Shown here: piece by piece, positions 57,640-64,000 of the stretch
Numbering within the stretch: the first letter of the stretch is position 1
Layout: each line of letters begins with the position of its first letter
Assembly: GCA_940671915.1 (NCBI GenBank)
Contig: CALNVZ010000174.1
Location: 24,288,497 to 24,352,496, forward strand
Reading direction: 5' to 3'
Origin: Paracentrotus lividus
Taxonomy: Eukaryota > Echinodermata > Echinoidea > Camarodonta > Echinidae
Length of the DNA stretch: 64,000 nt
Position numbers and translations under genes: made by a program
Notes under the pieces: model-generated
Database searches by the model: none
What the model was told of the DNA's origin: nothing
Seen by the model: the letters and a program-made list of their open reading frames with translations, nothing else

Positions 57640-60420
57640 ACTGTAAATGAATTTAGCGAAGAAGTAAGCCTTACTTTAGGTTGGTGAAAATGGTCTTTTT
57701 GACGAGTTGCATACGAATGAACATTTGAATTAATAGTAAATATCCTACAGAACCTACCAGGAAAATTTTATGCTTTATGGAGTACATGAAAATTAAAGTA
57801 TTTAAAGTAATCAATCTTTTAAAGGCAAAGTTTGCGTATTTATAAAAAGGGGTTACTTGCACTTTGTGGATGTGACTTGTTATTAAACGAATACATCTTT
57901 TCTGTAAAATATATAGCTTTTTAAGATGTGATTTTATTACCCCAATATAATTACAATAATTTAGATGAGGCAAGACAAGGCTATTGTATAAAATTTGCAT
58001 TACATTGTTGGAAGTATGAATTTTAGTTTAGATAGATACCAGTATATTTGGAAAGTGATTTAGAAATTCTGAAATATGTATACTCCAATCTAAAAATTCA
58101 TTTATTGTAATACCTAGAAATTTTAAGCTACTCAACTTAGATATAATTAAATTATCAATGACAATATGCGATAAATCATTAGGCACTCTCTTGTTCCTTG
58201 ACCTAAATATGACATAATTTGTTGTTTATATTTAACGATAATTATTTACTTTAAACCAGGTGGAAACCTTTGATATCTCCCTGTTTACTGTCGATACAGT
58301 GTTTTATATTGCTATCGCTCATTAACGCACATGTATCGTCAGCAAACAGAGAAAATTCAAAAAGAGAAGAAATTTAGTTTATCATTTACATATATAAGGA
58401 ACAAGAGAGGGCCCAATACAGAACCTTGGGAACACCACAGTGGTGTTTTGAGTAGATGATTTGACACCATTGACCATCACATACTGGTTTCTGTCAGACA
58501 GATAATTTTCAAACCAATTCAATGCAACACCTCTGACACCGTAAAAACTGTCTTTTGTAATAATATGTGATGGTCAATGGGTCAAATGCTTTTGACAGGT
58601 CCATAAATAGTCCAACACAATATTACCTTTTTCATTTCATTTTGAACATGATTGCATAAGTTGAAACAGCTAAGGCAGTTGAAATATTTCTAAATCCAAA
58701 TTGAGAATCAGTTAAAATATCATTAATCTGTAAAAAGTTGTATAAACGCTCATGAATTATTTTTTCAAGAATTTTAGAGAATAGAGGAAGAATAGCTATT
58801 GGTCTGTAATTAGTAATGTCTTTGATTTTTCCTTTTTATAAACTGGTACTACCTGTGGTAGTTTCAAACCATTTGGAACATTTCCTGTACAAATTGACAG
58901 ATTAAATATATGGCACAGAGGCTCAACAAAGCAAATATACATTTCTTTATCACTTTGGATCTATCCCGTCAGGCCCACCTGACTTAGAAGCATTAAAGAA
59001 GAAACTATTTTCAGTATTCATGAGTAGAAGTTGGTTTATAAATAAAGAATTTGGTGACATATTTCCAGTTAAAAATGAATCAAAGGAACGTTTGCAGCAG
59101 GTATAATATGTTCTGCTATTTTTTTGCCAATGTTCAAAAAGTATGAATTAAATGTTCTGTTATGTCTGTAACGAGTGCAATTTAACAGCATCATGATGCA
59201 TAACTGAGGTAGTTTCTTTCGCTTTTATTACCAAGTATGTCATTATATTACTCCAATCTTTTTGTGTCACCCTTTATTTTTTTGAAAACATGTGGAAATA
59301 TTCAGATTGCAGTACGCCAATAAATTTGTTAATTTGTTTTTATATTTGACATACTTTTCTTTATGTTTATTACAGTGGCATTTCAAAAACTTCTATACAT
59401 TTGGTTCTTTTTTGATGGATTGCATTAACATTTTGTCAACCATAGTTTCTGAAAGGTACATTCTACTGGACTTGGGTTTTAATTTTGGAAAACATTCAGA
59501 GTATAACGAGTTAAAAATAGACATGAAATATTATAACAATCATTTGCATTATTAGATTATAAACACAATTCCAGTTAACCCGCCGTAGTTTTCTATTGAA
59601 TTTAAGAATGTTTTGATCACTGATCAATCTCTTTTGTATTATTGGTTGACTTTCTATAATAATCCTTTTTTTTTTTTTAATGCAAAATATAGGAAAGTGA
59701 TCAGACACATCAGTAATAAACAACCAGAGTCAATTGTACTATCTAGGCAATTACAAAAAACGTTATCGATCAAAGTTGCACTAGTCTTTGATATTCTTGT
59801 TGGTTTAAAATCAGTGGGTACAAATTATGAGAGAACATAGTTTCTAAAAAAGTATTTGTTTTTTCATGCGAACATGCATTTAATAAATTTAAATTATAGT
59901 CACCCATTATGTACAACTCTGTGTTATTTTTATTTACACTTCCAAGCATTTGTTCATTACATCTATAAATATATCAATGTTTGTGTTTGGAGCTCTATTA
60001 AACACATCCAATTACAAGGGTTTACAAGTTTAGATGTTAATTCAATAATAACATGTCACATTCAGGAATGACAAGATAAATCAGATCGTATAATTAAAAT
60101 CATATTTTTTATCTATATATATAGCAACGCCACCTCCAAGTTTATTTCTCTATTTATATTTACAAGATTATAACCTTTCAAATTATACAATTCTGTTTTT
60201 GTTCTTGATTGAAACCATGTTTCGATACACAGATTGCCGTAAAATTATGGTTAATATTGGCTAACATAGTACAAAAAGCATCAAAATTATGAGTTAGACT
60301 TTTGGAATTACATGAAGAAGAGAAAGCTGTCTTCAATATGTTTATATTGTTCATGAAATTCTCACAAAAGTATATAAGCATTTTTGGGTTGGACATTTAT
60401 AGGATTTCATTATCAATTAT
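57640..60420 (-). pseudogene. Decayed CR1/L2-type non-LTR retrotransposon, copy B
   Basis: The minus strand carries, in order: an endonuclease start with SLTHNFDAFCTMLANINHNF (about 60290-60350), a GGGVAI motif (about 60119-60150), MGDYNLNLL (about 59880-59925), an RT part with a [13 protein letters not shown] motif broken by one base (about 58555-58600), SVLGPLLFLIYVND (about 58385-58425), FADDT (about 58330-58350) and a C-terminal block with LVLPHLNYCNYI, then LYILQKRCIRLI (57671-58000). Several motifs that are broken in copy A are whole here. Frame breaks remain, so it is called a pseudogene. Its 3' end lies near the (AC)n tract. Confidence 0.85.
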
Positions 60421-60752
60421 ATTCAAATATAAATTATCATCAGAATTTCTGAAACGTCTTCACAAATTAAAAATGGATTTATTTTCATATTTTTCAATTT
60501 ATCATATTTATGTTTTTGTTCAAATGAAAGTATGCAATACATATTTATATAAATCATCGTCATGTACATAATGATTAAATGGAACATTTCAATACAAAAG
60601 CACATATGGTACATTGTGTAGGGTTTACACTGTTCATGCATTCATTGCATATAGCACACAATCATTCATCATACACGCACATATATAAATATAAATATTT
60701 TCAACAATAGCAATAAACGAATATGTTCTGCAATTTTAAGAAAGTGTTTTGA

Positions 60753-63700
60753 ACCCCATGGGTGATTTTACACACAGAAATCAACTGTAGCACAGTCATT
60801 AGGCAGAATTACAGGGCATGGCTGGGGGGTATATTAGTGACATACATGTACTATATTTAAAATACCAGACTATCATCATGTACCTTCAGTTGTAAGAGCT
60901 ATTACAAATTTCAATTTTTGTCAAAAATTTACTTTGAACTGTAAAAAATGGTTTTTGTTGATTTACTTTTTAATAAAACAACGGAGAAACCTCACGACCG
61001 GCAGTTCATCACAGCTATGTGTAGGCTGTATATAGATGCCAGTTAGCACATCCTCTCTTGTTCCATCTTAGCACACTGAGAACTGTAACAACTGACCCGT
61101 GTAACTTCCATACCCGGTCTCCCCTACTTATTTTTCACTTTATTTGTTAATTTATAGGGTCATTTATTATGGCCCTTATGACCGCCCATAGAAACCATGG
61201 TTTCAGACGACGGATTTTGCAGAACCCACCGTTAAGAATTTGGGCCAATAAGTTTTTGATTGATTTACACCACCTTATTCATGTGGTTACTGTATAAAAC
61301 TATCGAGAATTGATAATTGTTTTTAAAAAAAACAACGTAGTATTCTCCAAACAAATTTATTGATTTTTATCGAATTTAATTGTATCACATCAATTAATTA
61401 GGCCTGACAAAATATGAATGAATATAATAATTTGCAACTTGTACAAGACCGTTTCGTCTGATGTTGTTGCTCTTCTTACAGCGTTCTTACGATAAACATT
61501 ATTACTAAGCATTGAAGCATGCTTCAATATTGCCGTTGGACCATATTAAATATACAAATATCTTAAGTTACTTACGGGCGTTCATGGGGGGGGGAGTTGT
61601 CCTTGGGGTAATGGTCCGGGGGTGATTGTCTTGAGGTAGTTTGTCGTCGGGGGTTTATGTCTGGGGGTAACTGTCCTCGGGGGTAATTGTCGCAGGGGGT
61701 AATTGTCCTCGGGGTAATTTGTCCGGGGGGGGGTAATTTCCGGGGGGTATTGTCCGGGGGTAAATTATCCAGGGGTAAATTGTCTTGGAGGTTAGTTGTC
61801 AGTCGGGTTAATTGTCTGGGGGTAATTGTCTTCGGGGGTATTAGTGCGGGGGTAAATTGTCCTCGGGGGTAATTGTCCGGGGGTAATATCAGGGGTAATT
61901 GTCCTTGAAGTAGTTTTCCCCGGGGGTAATTGTCTGGGGTAATTGTCTTTGGGGGGTAATGGTGCGGGGTAATTTGGTCTTGGGGTAATTGTCCTCGGGG
62001 ATAATATTTTCGCGGGGTATTATCCAGGGGGTAATTGTTCGTCTGGGGTAATTGCTGGGGGTAATTGTGCGGGGGGTAATGATTGTGCCTCCGGGGTAAA
62101 TTGTCCTCGTCGGGGGTAATTGTCCGCGGGTAAATTGTCGGGGGTAATTGTCCGGGGGTTATTGTCCGGGGGGTAATTGTCCGGGGTATTGTCCTGCGTG
62201 GGGTAATTGGTCATCAAGGAGGTAATTGTCCGGGGGTAATGTAGGGGGTAATTGGTCCTTGGGGGGTATAATTGTCCCCGGGGGTTAGTTGTCCGGGGTA
62301 ATTTGTCCGAGGGGTAGGTGTCCTGATACGGCTATGAACCCTCGGCTTACGCCTCGAGTCATAGCACGTTGGGAGGTTCCCTTGAGCCTATGAAACCACT
62401 ATTCCTCTCATAGCAGTCAATATATCTATACTATTATATGTAAACAGCATAAGTAGGAAAGATGTTTGAAGTATTTTTCGGCTGAGATCAGAAGTAATAC
62501 AGGGCCCACAGCAGGGCTCAATGCACTGTAAAGTACTCGGACCAATTTTTTAAATGAGTTGGTTTTATCAAAATCAGAACAATTCTAAAAACAGACCCCA
62601 AAAGTTAGGAAAATCAGACAAATATTAAACAAGTTATACATATTTTTATAATGCTAAAAAGCTGATCGTTATATAAAATTGGTAACCTGGTCACAAAGAA
62701 GTATTTTCCATGTGTGTCCTATATTATTTTATCATGAATTTTCATTTCATTTGTCAAGAAACTGCAGTGATGGTTACTTTTCCCAAGTGAAATTAATTGA
62801 AATATATTATTGCATGTTTTCATGTTCCTTCACAAAAGGAGAATTATTGTAATGACATCAAACTAATAGTGATATTTTGCATTTATTTAGATATTTGAAA
62901 ATATCTTTTCCTTCTATAATATTCCCTTTTGTTGTTGTTGTTGTTTTTTTTTCTATTTGTATAGATGCACTTATACATTTCAATACATATATATATATAC
63001 AATTTATAATGGGCCAATGCAGAAATTAAATGGTAAGCACTGCTTCTCTGAAATCACAGCGTTATGATCATGTTGCCGATTTTTCAAAGTGATCAGCTCT
63101 TTTTTATTTATTTATTTTTTTTTAAATATTTATTCTGCTTTTGATATAAGCAACTTATTTGGGTTCTGGACATGCCCTTTCTTGTTCTTTTTCACCTCAA
63201 ATTCTGGACCTGTATATTGTTTGCTTGGTTTGAAAGATAAAATGATAAAACCATAAAAGAGATAATATAGGTTTTCCCGGTCGATTTTAAAATGTTTTCA
63301 ATCGAATTCGTTAATGTTCAGTCAATTTAAACGATACCATTCCAGAGCGGGGCTATCGGTAATGTAAGTTAATGTTTAGAGCAATCAATTTCGTTTATGT
63401 TCTTTCATAATCGTAAATGACCATTCATATTCGTTTATGTCCGATCAAAAGTGTTTATGTGCAGTGAATTTCGCCAATGTGCATGAAATCAAATTCGTGC
63501 GGCCAATTTAAAAAATTCCCAGCTGTAAAAAGGAAGTGGAGGTGAGCTTCCAGCAGTCAAATTCGTTTTAGGCATGCAATTTAAAACGTTTTAAGCCTAT
63601 CCGTCTGAACACACGAAGCAAGGGGGTGGCGCCCATGGTAAACACAAAATAAATTTATAAACAATAATTTGTATTCAGAGGCTGCGGAACGAATTTGAAA

Positions 63701-64000
63701 GTGGGGGGGGGGCACTTTTTTTCTGAAAAGGGGGCCCTCTACCTCAGTGGCATAATGAGCAAAATTTATGGGATAGGGAGGGGCTGGGTATAAAAGTAGT
63801 ATTTTTATTTACTGATATGCTGTTCAGTATCTTGATTTTGAGAGATTAAAGGTGCCCCCTTTGAAAAGAAAAATTTACACTTTGGAGTTTAAGCAACATT
63901 TAAAGTTTAAGCAACGTTAAAGTTTTATTACAGATGTAAAGCAAAGTGTAACATTATTGCCCCCGTGATAATGTTAAATGGCAATTGCAAATAGATTTAC
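60753..64000. repeat. Right inverted arm of core copy B (runs off the window)
   Basis: Reverse complement of 50861-54040. Contains the first ~370 bases of element E in inverse orientation (60753-61128), the minisatellite, the tail module, an (AT)n tract near 62985-63000 and repeat debris near 63270-63500. It is still matching at position 64000, so its true length is unknown. Confidence 0.93.
61585..62325 (+). repeat. GGTAATTGTCC minisatellite, right arm
   Basis: Inverse of the left-arm array. Followed by the tail module TCATAGCACGTTGGGAGG, then GAGCCTATGAAACCACTATT (about 62358-62405). Confidence 0.93.

Larger units (their letters stand above)
54041..60752. repeat. Core segment, copy B (6.7 kb)
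   Basis: Second copy of 33949-40557, same orientation and order: rest of element E, AG-rich tract near 54810-54910, minisatellite, tail module, AT-rich non-coding sequence, (AC)n near 57480-57516 and the minus-strand non-LTR element. The right end (GAAAGTGTTTTGAA) joins directly to the inverted arm at CCCCATGGG. Confidence 0.93.

Noticed and set aside
50861..64000. Explaining the whole inverted structure as a simple unsplit hairpin long read
   Set aside because: A missed-adapter read would be palindromic through its centre. Here the 6.7 kb centre is not palindromic, so a different join or a real inversion is needed.
33767..64000. Giant self-synthesising (Polinton/Maverick-type) transposon, suggested by long inverted arms
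   Set aside because: No DNA polymerase B, integrase, protease or packaging ATPase motif is readable in the core or arms. The only coding remnants are from a non-LTR retrotransposon.

Overview
This window is animal genomic DNA. It has no operons, its one clear gene is split into short exons by GT-AG introns, and it is AT-rich with many microsatellites, MITE-like foldbacks and decayed retrotransposons. A multicopper oxidase of the invertebrate laccase type and frequent TAGGCCTA-like words fit a marine deuterostome. I favour an echinoderm such as a sea urchin, but this is inference, not proof. There are N gaps at 11481-11810 (330 bases) and 40952-40976 (25 bases). Parts of the right half look like unpolished long-read gap fill.

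Layout. 1-840 is homopolymer and CT simple sequence. 1452-3462 is a decayed hAT-like transposon with a frameshifted transposase relic. 3945-4122 is a possible first exon of an unrecognised minus-strand gene. 4150-16196 is largely a mosaic of terminal-inverted-repeat elements, including one at 13398-15723 that carries an internal ~152-base satellite. 18199-30904 (minus strand) is the one convincing host gene: a three-domain laccase-like multicopper oxidase with all copper ligands, a C-terminal transmembrane anchor and 12 phase-consistent exons. Its first exon (signal peptide) was not found. Its introns contain at least five different transposable elements.

From about 32.9 kb the window changes character. 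32930-33740 is a compositionally odd block that looks like very low quality sequence. 33949-40557 and 54041-60752 are two near-identical copies of one ~6.6-6.7 kb segment ('core'), each holding a decayed CR1/L2-type non-LTR retrotransposon. Copy A is flanked on both sides by inverted copies of its right-hand flank. Copy B is flanked on both sides by inverted copies of its left-hand flank, in arms of more than 3.1 kb that run off the window end. This is the pattern expected if the core exists in both orientations, either as a real inversion or as an assembly mosaic. The core boundary falls in a 32-base near-perfect palindrome. A GC-rich minisatellite with a ~15-base unit (GGTAATTGTCCGGGG-like) recurs at four sites, each joined to the same downstream module.

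Between the two cores lie a fragment resembling a retroelement ORF1 (40783-40951), a small foldback, a diverged ~600-base tandem repeat with GGTCAC-N4-GTGACC palindromes (42.8-43.9 kb) and a second decayed non-LTR retrotransposon with endonuclease, RT and C-terminal remnants (46.2-48.9 kb). I saw no tRNA, rRNA, CRISPR array or bacterial-type system. The most interesting items are the two-orientation core and the membrane-anchored laccase.
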